From the NCBI GenBank assembly GCA_025455885.1, contig JALOLR010000017.1, forward strand, positions 1-64,000: a DNA stretch of 64,000 nt. Direction: 5' to 3'. Below are positions 6,477 to 15,671 of this stretch, in pieces. Origin of the DNA: Acidimicrobiales bacterium. GTDB lineage: Bacteria; Actinomycetota; Acidimicrobiia; Acidimicrobiales; Acidimicrobilacustridaceae. The notes under the pieces are model-generated. The model did no database searches, was not told the DNA's origin, and worked only from the letters and a program-made list of their open reading frames with translations. The position numbers were made by a program, and so were the translations under genes. Positions within the stretch are counted from its first letter, which is position 1, and every line of letters begins with the position of its first letter.

Positions 6477-9149
6477 GTGACACCGCCCCCCCCGACCTCG
6501 GCCGGGACGACCCTGCCGCCGCTCGCCACTCCCGGTCCCACGGCCCCTTCCGGTCCGGGTGATCCCACCCCCGGGCGTCGGGTCGTCGGCTTCGCCGCCG
6601 GGTTGGCGGGCCACGGTGGGCGTCCCGCCTTCGTCGACCTCGACGGCCGGACGATCACCTACGCCGAGCTCGCCGGGCTCGTGGCCGCGGCCCGCGAGGC
6701 GCTCGGCCCGACCCGCCGCCTCGTGATGGTCGAGGGGGCCAGCACCGTCGACGCCGTCGTCGCCTACCTCGGGGCGCTGGCCGGCGGGCACCCCGTCCTC
6801 CTCGTCCCCCCGGGCGACGACCGGCCGTGGCGAGACGTCTACGCCCCCGACGTCGTGTCCGACGCGGGCGGCGGCTGGGCCTACGACGAGCTGCGCCCCG
6901 GCACGGCCCACGACCTGCACCCCGAGCTGGCGCTGCTGCTCACCACCTCCGGCAGCACCGGGTCGCCCAAGCTGGTCCGGCTCTCCCACACCAACCTCGA
7001 GTCCAACGCCGCGGCCATCGCCGAGTACCTGGGGCTGCACCCCGGCGACCGTGCGATCACCAGCCTCCCGCTGCACTACTGCTACGGCCTCTCCCAGCTC
7101 CACAGCCACCTCACCGTCGGCGCGACCGTCGTGCTCACCGACCTCTCGGTCACCGATCCGTGCTTCTGGACCCGGGTCCGCGACACCGGCGTCACCGGCC
7201 TCGCCGGGGTGCCCTACACCTTCGAGCTCCTCGACCGCGTCGGCTTCGCCGAGATGGACCTGCCCCACCTGCGCTACGTCACCCAGGCCGGCGGGCGCCT
7301 CCGCCCCGACCGGGTCCGCCGGTGGGCCGAGGTCGGCGCCCGTCACGGCTGGGACCTCTACGTCATGTACGGCCAGACCGAGGCCACGGCCCGCATGGCC
7401 TACCTGCCCCCCGACCAGGCCCTCGTCCGGCCCGGGTCCGTCGGCCGAGCCGTCCCCGGCGGCGAGCTGCGCGTCGACCGCGCCCCCGGCGCCGGCCCCC
7501 ACGATCCCGGCGAGGTCGTCTACCGCGGTCCCAACGTGATGCTCGGCTACGCCGAGCGCCCCGCTGACCTCGCCCTCGGCCGCACCGTCACCGAGCTGCG
7601 CACCGGCGACCTCGGCCGCCTCGACGACGACGGCCACCTCCACCTCGTCGGGCGGGCCCACCGCTTCGTGAAGCTGTTCGGGCTGCGCATCGACCTCGAC
7701 GCCGCCGAGGCCCTCCTCGCCGAGCACGGCACCGAGGCCGTGTGCACCGGCGACGACGAGGTCCTCGTCGTCGGCGTCGAACGCACCCCGGGTGCGCCCG
7801 CACCCGACCCCGACCGGATCCGGACCACCCTGGCCGGCGCCCTCGGCCTCCCCCGTGCCGCTGTGGCCGTGTGGGTGACCGACGAGCTCCCCCGCCTCCC
7901 CGGCGGCAAGCCCGACCTCCTCGCCCTGCGCAGGAGCGCCGTCCCCGAGCCGGCCCTGCACGTCCCCGCCCCCACGGGCTCGGCGCCCGGCTCCGTCGCC
8001 GCCGCCTTCGCCGAGGTGCTCGACCGGCCCCTCGCCGACGTCACCCCCGACGCCACCTTCGTCGCCCTCGGCGGCGACTCGCTCTCCTACGTCGAGGTGT
8101 CGCTGCTGCTCGACGGGCTCCTCACCCGGGTGCCCGACGCCTGGCACCTCACCCCCGTCGCCGACCTCCAGGCCCTCGCCGTCACCCCGTCGGACACCGC
8201 CGCCACCGGCGGGGTGCGCCACGTCCCCCGGACCATGGAGACCGGGGTGGTGCTGCGGGCGGTGGCCATCACCCTCGTCGTCGGCACCCACAGCGGCGCG
8301 TTCCTCCTGCAGGGCGGTGCTCACGTGCTGCTGGCGGTGGCCGGCTACAACTTCGCCCGGTTCCGCCTCTTCGCCACCTCCACCGCCGAGCACCTCCGCG
8401 CCGCCGGCGCCGCCGTCGCCCGCATCGCCGTGCCCACGGCGATCTGGCTGGCCGTGCAGTTCACCTACGCCGAGCCGTTCACCCTCTCCCGGGTGCTGTT
8501 CGCCAACAACTACCTGGGCACCGGCCTCTGGGAGTACTGGTACCTCGAGGCGCTGCTCCAGATCCTGGTGGTGTTCACCCTCGTCTTCGCCGTCCCGGCG
8601 GTGCGGGCCGTCGAACGGCGCCACCCCTTCGGCGTGGCGCTCGGGGTGCTGGTCGCGGCCACGCTGCTGCGCCACGACGCCCTCGGCATCGCCGACGCCA
8701 CCCACCCCATGTACATGCCCGACACGCTGGTGTGGTGCTTCGCCCTCGGGTGGGCCGCCCAGCGGGCCACCACCTGGCCGCGCCGGGCCGTGGTCAGCGC
8801 TGTCGGGCTGGTGGCCCTGCTCGACTTCTTCGACACCACCCCCCGGGGGGTCCTCGTCGGTGTCGGGCTGGCCGCCCTGGTGTGGCTGCCGCGGCTCCCC
8901 GTCCCGACCTTCCTGCGACCGGTCGTGGCGGGCCTCGCCGCCGCCTCGCTGTGGATCTACCTCACCCACTGGGCGGTGCTGTCCCCGTTGCGGGGCGTCC
9001 TCCCGCCCGTCGCCGTGGCGGCGGTGGCGCTCGGGGTCGGCGTGGTCGCCGCCCTGCTGGCCGCCCGGGTCGAGCGGGCCCTCGTCGGGTGGTGGCGGGC
9101 GCGATCGGCGTCGCCCTCCCGGCCGGCGGACGCCGTCGACGTCAGCTGA
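6477..9149 (+). CDS. Fused adenylation domain - peptidyl carrier domain - membrane acyltransferase
   Basis: An 890-residue three-part protein. Residues about 30-490 are an ANL-superfamily adenylation domain: LLTTSGSTGSPKL (P-loop, about 155-168), YGQTEATARM (about 298), LRTGDLG, GRAHRFVKLFG, and a C-terminal PGGKPD whose Lys (about 478) would be catalytic. Residues about 500-580 are a carrier domain with GGDSL, Ser535 being the phosphopantetheine site. From about 590 to the end lie roughly ten membrane helices with THS and YLTHW segments typical of acyltransferase-3 (OafA-like) proteins. By domain logic it activates an acyl or amino acid, loads it on its own carrier and passes it to an acceptor at the membrane, like DltA, DltC and DltB in one chain. 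The substrate is unknown. Control by iron is suggested by the palindrome over its -10. It overlaps the convergent exporter gene by 8 bases. Confidence 0.85.
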   Translation: MTPPPPTSAGTTLPPLATPGPTAPSGPGDPTPGRRVVGFAAGLAGHGGRPAFVDLDGRTITYAELAGLVAAAREALGPTRRLVMVEGASTVDAVVAYLGALAGGHPVLLVPPGDDRPWRDVYAPDVVSDAGGGWAYDELRPGTAHDLHPELALLLTTSGSTGSPKLVRLSHTNLESNAAAIAEYLGLHPGDRAITSLPLHYCYGLSQLHSHLTVGATVVLTDLSVTDPCFWTRVRDTGVTGLAGVPYTFELLDRVGFAEMDLPHLRYVTQAGGRLRPDRVRRWAEVGARHGWDLYVMYGQTEATARMAYLPPDQALVRPGSVGRAVPGGELRVDRAPGAGPHDPGEVVYRGPNVMLGYAERPADLALGRTVTELRTGDLGRLDDDGHLHLVGRAHRFVKLFGLRIDLDAAEALLAEHGTEAVCTGDDEVLVVGVERTPGAPAPDPDRIRTTLAGALGLPRAAVAVWVTDELPRLPGGKPDLLALRRSAVPEPALHVPAPTGSAPGSVAAAFAEVLDRPLADVTPDATFVALGGDSLSYVEVSLLLDGLLTRVPDAWHLTPVADLQALAVTPSDTAATGGVRHVPRTMETGVVLRAVAITLVVGTHSGAFLLQGGAHVLLAVAGYNFARFRLFATSTAEHLRAAGAAVARIAVPTAIWLAVQFTYAEPFTLSRVLFANNYLGTGLWEYWYLEALLQILVVFTLVFAVPAVRAVERRHPFGVALGVLVAATLLRHDALGIADATHPMYMPDTLVWCFALGWAAQRATTWPRRAVVSAVGLVALLDFFDTTPRGVLVGVGLAALVWLPRLPVPTFLRPVVAGLAAASLWIYLTHWAVLSPLRGVLPPVAVAAVALGVGVVAALLAARVERALVGWWRARSASPSRPADAVDVS

Positions 9150-11061
9150 CCTCGGTGGCGGCGGCTGCGAATTGGGCCATGTACAGCGCCGCGTAGGCCC
9201 CGCCCCGGGCCAACAGCTCCTCGTGGTCGCCCTGCTCGACGATGCGGCCGTCCTCCATCACCAGGATGATGTCGGCGTCGCGGATCGTGGAGAGGCGGTG
9301 GGCGATCACGAAGCTCGTCCGGTCGGAGCGCAGCGCGGCCATCGCCCGCTGGATCAACACCTCGGTGCGGGTGTCGACCGAGCTGGTGGCCTCGTCGAGG
9401 ATGAGGATCGCCGGGTCGGCCAGGAACGCCCGGGCGATGGTCAACAGCTGCTTCTCGCCGGCGCTCACCGCCGTGCCGTCGTCGTCGAGCACCGTGTCGT
9501 AGCCGTCGGGCAGCGAGTGCACGAAACGGTCGACGTAGGTGGCCCGGGCGGCGGTCCGGATCTCGTCCTCGGTGGCCCCGGGCCGCCCGTAGGCGATGTT
9601 CTCGCGGATCGTGCCCCCGAAGAGCCAGGTGTCCTGGAGCACCATCCCCATCATCGAGCGCAGGTCGCGTCGGCGCATGGTGGCGATGTCCCGCCCGTCG
9701 ACGGTGATGCGCCCCGCGTCGAGCTCGTAGAACCGCATGAGCAGGTTGACGAGCGTGGTCTTGCCGGCCCCGGTGGGCCCGACGATGGCGATCGTCTGCC
9801 CGGGCTCGGCCACCAGCGACAGCTCGGTGATGAGGGTCCGGTCGGGGTCGTAGGAGAAGGTCACGTCCTCGAAGGCCACCCGGCCGAGGACGGTCCCGTC
9901 GAGCGGGGCGTGGTCGTCGTCGGGCTCCTGCTCCTCGGCGTCGAGCAGGTCGAAGACCCGCTCGGCCGACGCGATGCCCGACTGGAACACGTTGAACATC
10001 GACGCCACCTGGGTGAGCGGCATCGAGAACTGGCGGGAGTACTGGATGAACGCCTGCACGTCGCCAAGGCTCATCTGCCCCGACGCCACCCGCAGCCCGC
10101 CGAGCACGGCGATGATGACGAAGTTCAGGTTGCCGAGCAGGAACATCAGCGGCTGGATGATGCCCGACACGAACTGGGCGCCGAAGCTGGCGCGGTAGAG
10201 TTTCTCGTTGTCGTCGCGGAACCGGGCCTCGACCTCCGGCGCCTGGCCGAAGGCCTTGACGATGGCGTGACCGGTGATGGCCTCCTCGACGAGGGCGTTC
10301 AGGGAACCGGTGTGGTTCCACTGGGCCACGAACCGCTTCTTCGAGTGGCTGGCCACGAGCTTCACCATCAGCAACGAGAGGGGGATGGTGACGAGCGCGA
10401 CGAGCGACAGCAGCGGCGAGATGACGACCATCATCGTGACGACGCCGATGAGGGTGAGCGTCGCGGTGAGCATCTGGCTGAGGGTCTGTTGGAGGCTCTG
10501 GGCGATGTTGTCGATGTCGTTGGTGACCCGGCTCAACAGATCGCCGCGGGGGGTGCGGTCGACGTAGCTGAGCGGGAGCCGGTCGAGCTTCTCCTCGACG
10601 TCGGTGCGCAGCTGGTGCATGGCGCCCTGCACCATGCCGGCGAGCAGCCACGCCTGGAGGTAGGTGAGCGCCGACGCCCCGACGTACAGCCCGAGGGCCA
10701 GGAGCAGCCACCGGTGCAGCGTGGTGAAGTCGATCCCCGCGGCGGGGTCGGTGACCCCGGCGTAGAGCACGTTCGTGGCGTTGCCGAGCACCTTGGGCCC
10801 CACCACCTGCATGCTGACGGCCACCACCGTGAGCGCCACGATCAGCACCAGGCTGCCGCGCCGGCGTTGCAGGCGCCCGAGCATGCGCCGCCACGTGGCC
10901 CGGAAGTCACGGGTCCGCTCGACCGGCATGCCCGGACCGCCGAAGCGGCCGACGCCGCCCATGCTCGTCGTCGGGGGCGTCGGGGTCCCGTCGTCGTCGC
11001 TCGCCGCACCGGTGTCGTCGGCGCGGCCCAGGGGCTCGGCGGGGCGGGTGGGGGCGCTCAT
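9142..11061 (-). CDS. ABC exporter half-transporter with consensus ATPase site
   Basis: A 639-residue type IV ABC exporter subunit: a soluble N-terminus of about 55 residues, six membrane helices (about 75-370) and an ATPase domain with Walker A GPTGAGKT, signature VSAGEKQ, Walker B with catalytic Glu (ILILDEATSS) and switch His (VIAHRLST). Those active-site residues are all intact, unlike its partner. The ATG at 11061 overlaps the partner's TGA by 4 bases (ATGA); a longer upstream frame exists but is antisense-like sequence within the partner. Together they form a heterodimer of the MdlAB / BmrCD kind, exporting drugs, lipids or peptides. Substrate is unknown. The 3' end overlaps the convergent acyltransferase gene by 8 bases. 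Confidence 0.92.
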   Translation of the reverse strand: MSAPTRPAEPLGRADDTGAASDDDGTPTPPTTSMGGVGRFGGPGMPVERTRDFRATWRRMLGRLQRRRGSLVLIVALTVVAVSMQVVGPKVLGNATNVLYAGVTDPAAGIDFTTLHRWLLLALGLYVGASALTYLQAWLLAGMVQGAMHQLRTDVEEKLDRLPLSYVDRTPRGDLLSRVTNDIDNIAQSLQQTLSQMLTATLTLIGVVTMMVVISPLLSLVALVTIPLSLLMVKLVASHSKKRFVAQWNHTGSLNALVEEAITGHAIVKAFGQAPEVEARFRDDNEKLYRASFGAQFVSGIIQPLMFLLGNLNFVIIAVLGGLRVASGQMSLGDVQAFIQYSRQFSMPLTQVASMFNVFQSGIASAERVFDLLDAEEQEPDDDHAPLDGTVLGRVAFEDVTFSYDPDRTLITELSLVAEPGQTIAIVGPTGAGKTTLVNLLMRFYELDAGRITVDGRDIATMRRRDLRSMMGMVLQDTWLFGGTIRENIAYGRPGATEDEIRTAARATYVDRFVHSLPDGYDTVLDDDGTAVSAGEKQLLTIARAFLADPAILILDEATSSVDTRTEVLIQRAMAALRSDRTSFVIAHRLSTIRDADIILVMEDGRIVEQGDHEELLARGGAYAALYMAQFAAAATEVS

Positions 11062-12824
11062 CCGGCCACCCCGGCAGTGGTCTGCGACGCCACGATCTCG
11101 GCGTAGGTCGGGCAGCGCTCCAGCAGCTCCTCGTGACGCCCGAGGCCGACCACCCGGCCGTCCTCGAGCACGATGATCTGGTCGGCCTCCGCGATGGTCG
11201 ACACCCGCTGGGCGACGACGACCACCGTGGCGTCCTCGGTCCAGGGCTTCAGCGCGGCCCGCAGGCGGGCGTCGGTGGCCAGGTCGAGAGCCGAGAACGA
11301 GTCGTCGAACAGGTAGATCTCGGGTCGGCGGACCAGGGCCCGGGCGATGGCGAGGCGCTGGCGCTGCCCGCCGGACACGTTGCTGCCGCCCTGGGCGATG
11401 CGGGCGTCGAGCCCACCGGGCATGGCGGCCACGAACTCGTCGGCCTGGGCGACGCGCAGCGCCGCCCACAGCTCGTCGTCGGTGGCGTCGCTGCGCCCGT
11501 AGCGCAGGTTGGTGGCCACCGTCCCCGTGAACAGGTACGGCTTCTGGGGCACGAGGCCCACCCGGCTCCACAGGGCCTGGGGCTCGAGGTCGCGCACGTC
11601 GACCCCGTCGACGAGCACCGACCCCGAGGTGGCGTCGAACAGGCGGGGGACGAGGTTCAACAGCGTCGTCTTGCCCGAGCCGGTGCTCCCGATGACGGCC
11701 GTGGTCTGCCCGGCGAGGGAGGTGAAGGAGACGTCGGCGAGGACCGGGGCCTCGGCGCCCGGGTACGCGAAGCCCACGCCGCGCAGCTCGAGCGCACCGT
11801 GGGTGGTGACGTGGGTGACCGGGTCGGCGGCGATGACCACCGAGGTCTCGGTGTCGAGCACCTCCACGATCCGGTCGGCGCTCACCGCCGCCCGCGGGGC
11901 CATCATGGCCACGAAGGTGGCCATCATGATCGACATCAGGATGATGGTGAAGTAGCTGATGAACGCGACCATCGTGCCGATCGTGAGCTCGCCGTCGGAC
12001 ACGAGGTTCGAGCCGAACCAGATCACCCCGACGCTCGACGCGTTGACGACGAGCAGCACCACCGGGAAGAGCAGCGCCATCAGGCGCCCCGCGGTGAGGG
12101 AGGTGTCGGTGAGATCGCGGTTCACGGCCTCGAAGCGCACGGCCTCCTCGGGCTGGCGCACGAAGGCCCGCACGACGCGCATGCCGGTGATCTGCTCGCG
12201 CAGCACCCGGTTGACGTTGTCGATGCGCTCCTGCATCAGGCGGAACTGGGGGATCATGCGCCGGATGATGATCGTGAGCACGAGCATCAGCGTGGGGATG
12301 CTCACCACCAGCAGCAGCGAGAGCTGGAGGTCGGCGTTGACCGCCATGATGATCCCGCCGACCGCCGTGATCGGGGCGGCGACGGCCATCGTCATGCCCA
12401 TCACGACGAGCATCTGCACCTGTTGCACGTCGTTGGTGATCCGGGTGATCAGCGACGGGGTGCCGAGGAGGTTGACCTCCTTCTGCGAGAACGAGGTCAC
12501 CTGGTGGAACAGGTCGCTGCGCACGTCGCGCCCGAACGCCATGGCCGTCTTCGCCCCGAAGTAGACCGCCGTGATCGAGAACGCGATCTGCAGCAGCGTG
12601 ACCCCCAACATGAGGGCACCGGTGCGCCAGATGTAGGCCGTGTCGCCGGTCAGCACGCCGTTGTCGATGATCTTGGCGTTCAGGTTGGGCAGGTAGAGGT
12701 TGGCCGCGGCCTGACCGGTCTGGAGCACCAGCACGGCGACGAGCAGCCGCCGGTACGGCCTGAGGTGCGTGCGGAGGAGGCGGAGGAGCAAGGGGGACTC
12801 TCGGAGGGACGGCCCGACGGGCAA
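11058..12824 (-). CDS. ABC exporter half-transporter with degenerate ATPase site
   Basis: A 588-residue ABC exporter subunit, first gene of a two-gene operon with the consensus-site partner. Six membrane helices (about 20-310) precede the ATPase domain: Walker A GSTGSGKT and signature NVSGGQRQR are normal, but the catalytic Glu after Walker B is Asp (LFDDSFSALD) and the switch His is Gln (VVAQRVST). This is the known signature of the degenerate half of heterodimeric exporters, where one of two ATP sites hydrolyses. The start drawn is a TTG at 12824, only 4 bases from an 18-bp palindrome; a later TTG at 12791 is an alternative, as the first 11 residues are not conserved-looking. Confidence 0.9.
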   Translation of the reverse strand: MPVGPSLRESPLLLRLLRTHLRPYRRLLVAVLVLQTGQAAANLYLPNLNAKIIDNGVLTGDTAYIWRTGALMLGVTLLQIAFSITAVYFGAKTAMAFGRDVRSDLFHQVTSFSQKEVNLLGTPSLITRITNDVQQVQMLVVMGMTMAVAAPITAVGGIIMAVNADLQLSLLLVVSIPTLMLVLTIIIRRMIPQFRLMQERIDNVNRVLREQITGMRVVRAFVRQPEEAVRFEAVNRDLTDTSLTAGRLMALLFPVVLLVVNASSVGVIWFGSNLVSDGELTIGTMVAFISYFTIILMSIMMATFVAMMAPRAAVSADRIVEVLDTETSVVIAADPVTHVTTHGALELRGVGFAYPGAEAPVLADVSFTSLAGQTTAVIGSTGSGKTTLLNLVPRLFDATSGSVLVDGVDVRDLEPQALWSRVGLVPQKPYLFTGTVATNLRYGRSDATDDELWAALRVAQADEFVAAMPGGLDARIAQGGSNVSGGQRQRLAIARALVRRPEIYLFDDSFSALDLATDARLRAALKPWTEDATVVVVAQRVSTIAEADQIIVLEDGRVVGLGRHEELLERCPTYAEIVASQTTAGVAG

Positions 12825-12827
12825 TTA

Positions 12828-12845
12828 CGAAACGACGTAGTTTCG
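12828..12845. promoter_or_regulatory. 18-bp palindrome, probable repressor operator of the ABC exporter
   Basis: CGAAAC and GTTTCG arms flank an ACGT centre (16 of 18 positions symmetric). It sits directly upstream of the exporter start, where a TetR, MarR or PadR type repressor would act. No regulator gene is adjacent, so the cognate protein is unidentified. Confidence 0.45.
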
Positions 12846-12907
12846 ATTCTGCCCCACCGGACCCGCAAATGCACCACCCGACCGATCGACCGGTGCCGGT
12901 CGGTCCG

Positions 12908-13792
12908 TCAGGCGGGGAGGTAGTCGTCCAGGCGGGCGATGCGCAGCCCGGCGGCGTCGGCCTGGCGCTTGAGCTCCTGGAGGCTGACCAGCAGGTCGGG
13001 CGTGAAGTGGGTGACGATCACGTCGCCGGGCTTCAACGGCGGCTCCTGGAGGGTGACCACGCCGTCGGCGAGCGTGCCGGTCCACTGGACCGTGGCCCGC
13101 AGCCCGCAGCTGGCGGCCTGCTGGCGCACGCCCAGGTTGTACCGGCCGAACGGCGCCCGGAACAGCCCGCCGCTGGTGCCGTAGGTCTCGTTCAACAGGT
13201 CGACCATCCCGCAGATCTCGGCGCGCTGCTGCTCGGGGGACAGCGCCGGCAGGCTCTTGTGGCCGAGGGTGTGGCTGTTGACCGTGTTGCCCATCTGGCG
13301 CAGCGCCTCGAAGAACTCCGGGTGGGTGCGCACCGGCCCCTCGTTCAGGAACATGGTGATCGGCATGCCCGTGGTGCGCAGGTACTCGAGCACCGCGGGG
13401 TCGGCGACGGTGCCGTCGTCGATCGTCACGAAGATGACCGGGTCCGTGGTGTCGATGCCGAAGACCTCGGGCGCGGCGCCGTCGACGGCGGCGATCGGCG
13501 CCACCGTGGCGCTCGGGCCGGGGACCATGGGAGCCGGCGCGGCGGTGGTCGTCGTTTCGGGGGGCAGCGTGGTGGTCTCGAGCATCGACTCGGTGACCGC
13601 GGCGAGGGTGGTGTCGGTGGCGGCGCTGGCCGTCTCGGCGGTCACGGGCCCGTCGTCGGGGTTGGCGAGGGCGAAGGCCCCGACGCCCACGAGGACGACG
13701 AACACCGCGATCAACGGCCAGGCCCGCCAGGTCGGACGGGGTTCGGGCGCGTCGGGAGTCCGCTCCGGGGCCCCGCTCCCTTCGTCCACCAT
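12908..13792 (-). CDS. Polysaccharide deacetylase (NodB / CE4 family), membrane-anchored
   Basis: A 294-residue protein with a cytoplasmic N-terminus, one signal-anchor helix (about 23-43), a Thr/Ala-rich linker and a CE4 domain (about 115-290). The catalytic motifs are visible: TIDDGT (Asp125, Asp126), the metal-binding NSHTLGH (His174, His178), RAPFGRYN (Arg212) and VTHF near the end. Family members remove N-acetyl groups from peptidoglycan or other amino-sugar polymers outside the cell; which polymer cannot be told. The ATG at 13792 is preferred because the upstream frame is Arg/Pro-rich non-coding-like sequence. Its own transcript is likely, with a possible -10 (TATCCT on the minus strand at 13858-13863). 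Confidence 0.88.
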   Translation of the reverse strand: MVDEGSGAPERTPDAPEPRPTWRAWPLIAVFVVLVGVGAFALANPDDGPVTAETASAATDTTLAAVTESMLETTTLPPETTTTAAPAPMVPGPSATVAPIAAVDGAAPEVFGIDTTDPVIFVTIDDGTVADPAVLEYLRTTGMPITMFLNEGPVRTHPEFFEALRQMGNTVNSHTLGHKSLPALSPEQQRAEICGMVDLLNETYGTSGGLFRAPFGRYNLGVRQQAASCGLRATVQWTGTLADGVVTLQEPPLKPGDVIVTHFTPDLLVSLQELKRQADAAGLRIARLDDYLPA

Positions 13793-13967
13793 CGGTACCT
13801 CGAGATCTCGTCGTCGGGGCCCACCCCGATCCGGGCGCCTCCCGGACCGACCCGGAGAGGATACTCCCCGAGGCGGAGCTCGCGACCTCAGGGACCGGGC
13901 CGGCGATGCCGCGGCTGGTGAGGTGGGATCGGCGATGACCCGGTGCGGCGGGCCGGGTCGGTCCGCA

Positions 13968-15584
13968 TTACGCGCTGCTGCTCGGCACCGGACCGGCGAC
14001 GGCCTCGGTGTCGTCGGCGACGGTGCTCGGGAGGCCCCGGGTCGAGGCCAGCGAGACGAGGGCCAGCCCCGCCGCGGCCAGGAGGCCCGCCTTGAGCGCA
14101 CGGAGCTGGGCTTCCTCGTAGTCGTCGACGATGGCGTCGGCGGTGGCGTCGTCGAGCCCGGCGTCGCGGGCCAGGGCACCGATCTGGTCGGAATCGACGA
14201 AGTCGACGCCCGTGCCGGCGGCGACGCCCACCTGGGCGGCGACCTCGGGGGCGATGCGCTCGTCGGCCTCGATCCCCTGCACGAACGCGGCCGTCAGCCC
14301 GCCGAGCACGATGGCGCCGATGAGGGCCACGCCCAGGGAGGACCCGAGCTGCTGGCCCGTGTACTGGAGTCCGCCGGCCTCGCCGCGCCCCGAGGCGTCG
14401 ACCGACGACTGCACCACGTTGCCGAGCTGGGACACGATGAGGCCCATCCCGACCCCGAGCACCCCCATGCCGACCGCGAAGGCGGCGTCGTCGAGCGTCG
14501 GTTCCACGTTGGCCAACAGGACCAGGACGCCGGCGATGGTGATCCACAGGCCGGTGCGGACCAGCGATCGGACGGAGAAGCGGGTCGACAGCCGGGAGCC
14601 GATGGCGGAGAACGCGAACATCGTGATCGAGACCGGGATCATCTTGATCCCCGTCTCCAGCGCGTCGAGGCCGAGCACCAGCTGCAGGTAGAGCGGGATG
14701 GTGAAGAAGACGCCCATGAGGATCAGGTTCTGGGTGAGCAGCCCGGCCAGTCCCGAGCGCAGCGGCGCGACCCTCAACAGGCTCAGGTGCACGAGGGGGT
14801 CGCGCCCGGTGGCCTCCCGGTGGCCCTGCCAGCGCACGAAGCCCCACAGCAGCACCGCACCGCCGCCGATCACGAAGAGCGTGAGGGAGAAGCCCAGCGG
14901 TTCCAGCGGGGAGTCCTTCGGCTCGACCCACCCCCAGGTGCTCGACTGGAGGACCCCGAGCACGACGGCGCCGAGGCCCGCCGCCGACAACGCGGCGCCC
15001 ACCCCGTCGAGCCTGGGCTGGGGCCCGGTCCTCACGGCGTCGGCGACGAAGCGGGTCATCACCAGGATGAACGCCACGAGGACGACCTCACCCACGAACA
15101 CCACCCGCCAGGTCAGCTCGGTGGTGGCCCAGCCGCCGAGGATCGGGCCGAGGGCGATGCCGGCGCCGGCCACGCCCCCGATCACCGCGTAGGCGACCTT
15201 GCGTTCGGTGCCCTCGAAGTTCCCGGCGATCAGCGCGGCCATGGCCGGGAGGACCATCGCTGCGCCGAGCCCCTCCAGCACCGACCAGCCCAGCGCCAGC
15301 ACCGCAACGGTGGGCGCCACCGCGGTCAACGCCGAGCCGCATGCGTAGACGACCAGTCCGACGACGAAGGTCCGTCGACGCCCGACGATGTCGCCGATCT
15401 TGCCGCCGGTGAGCATGAACATGGCCATGACCAGGCAGTACAAGGTGATGACGGCCTGGATCGTCGAGACGGTCGTGTCGAAGTCCTCGACGAGCTGGGT
15501 GATCGAGACGTTCATGACCGACTGGTCGAGGACCATCACGAACTGGGCGGTGCCCAACGCCACCAACGGCCACCACTTCCTCAT
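13968..15584 (-). CDS. MFS exporter, DHA2 family (EmrB/QacA type)
   Basis: A 538-residue 14-helix drug:proton antiporter. It has the family hallmarks: an N-terminal helix with VMVLDQSVMNVS (motif D1), GGKIGDIVGRRR between helices 2 and 3 (motif A), and a GPILGGW segment in helix 5 (motif C of antiporters). A large extracytoplasmic insert with acidic helices near the C-terminus (about 440-500) precedes the last membrane helix. It would expel small organic compounds; substrate unknown. It diverges from the 2-hydroxyacid dehydrogenase gene with an 87-base gap and has no linked regulator. Confidence 0.9.
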   Translation of the reverse strand: MRKWWPLVALGTAQFVMVLDQSVMNVSITQLVEDFDTTVSTIQAVITLYCLVMAMFMLTGGKIGDIVGRRRTFVVGLVVYACGSALTAVAPTVAVLALGWSVLEGLGAAMVLPAMAALIAGNFEGTERKVAYAVIGGVAGAGIALGPILGGWATTELTWRVVFVGEVVLVAFILVMTRFVADAVRTGPQPRLDGVGAALSAAGLGAVVLGVLQSSTWGWVEPKDSPLEPLGFSLTLFVIGGGAVLLWGFVRWQGHREATGRDPLVHLSLLRVAPLRSGLAGLLTQNLILMGVFFTIPLYLQLVLGLDALETGIKMIPVSITMFAFSAIGSRLSTRFSVRSLVRTGLWITIAGVLVLLANVEPTLDDAAFAVGMGVLGVGMGLIVSQLGNVVQSSVDASGRGEAGGLQYTGQQLGSSLGVALIGAIVLGGLTAAFVQGIEADERIAPEVAAQVGVAAGTGVDFVDSDQIGALARDAGLDDATADAIVDDYEEAQLRALKAGLLAAAGLALVSLASTRGLPSTVADDTEAVAGPVPSSSA

Positions 15585-15671
15585 CGGTCGGGTCCCTCCG
15601 TGGCCGGCATCGCCGGGTCAGCATTGCACGGCGTCGACACCGCGCCCGGTGATGTCGACGAGACTGCGTCG

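Noticed and set aside
6432-8969. An 845-codon open frame on the minus strand across the adenylation-acyltransferase gene
   Set aside because: It is antisense to a gene with clear conserved motifs and its product is Gly/Glu/Ala-rich low-complexity sequence, the usual by-product of high GC at third codon positions.
8317-11106. A 929-codon plus-strand frame spanning the acyltransferase end and the ABC exporter
   Set aside because: Out of frame with the first gene and antisense to the second; composition is Gly/Val/Asp-rich with no domain.
13257-15671. In-frame upstream extension of the 2-hydroxyacid dehydrogenase to 1119 residues
   Set aside because: The extension is antisense to the deacetylase and MFS genes and shows no protein-like content; the ATG at 15672 gives normal family length.
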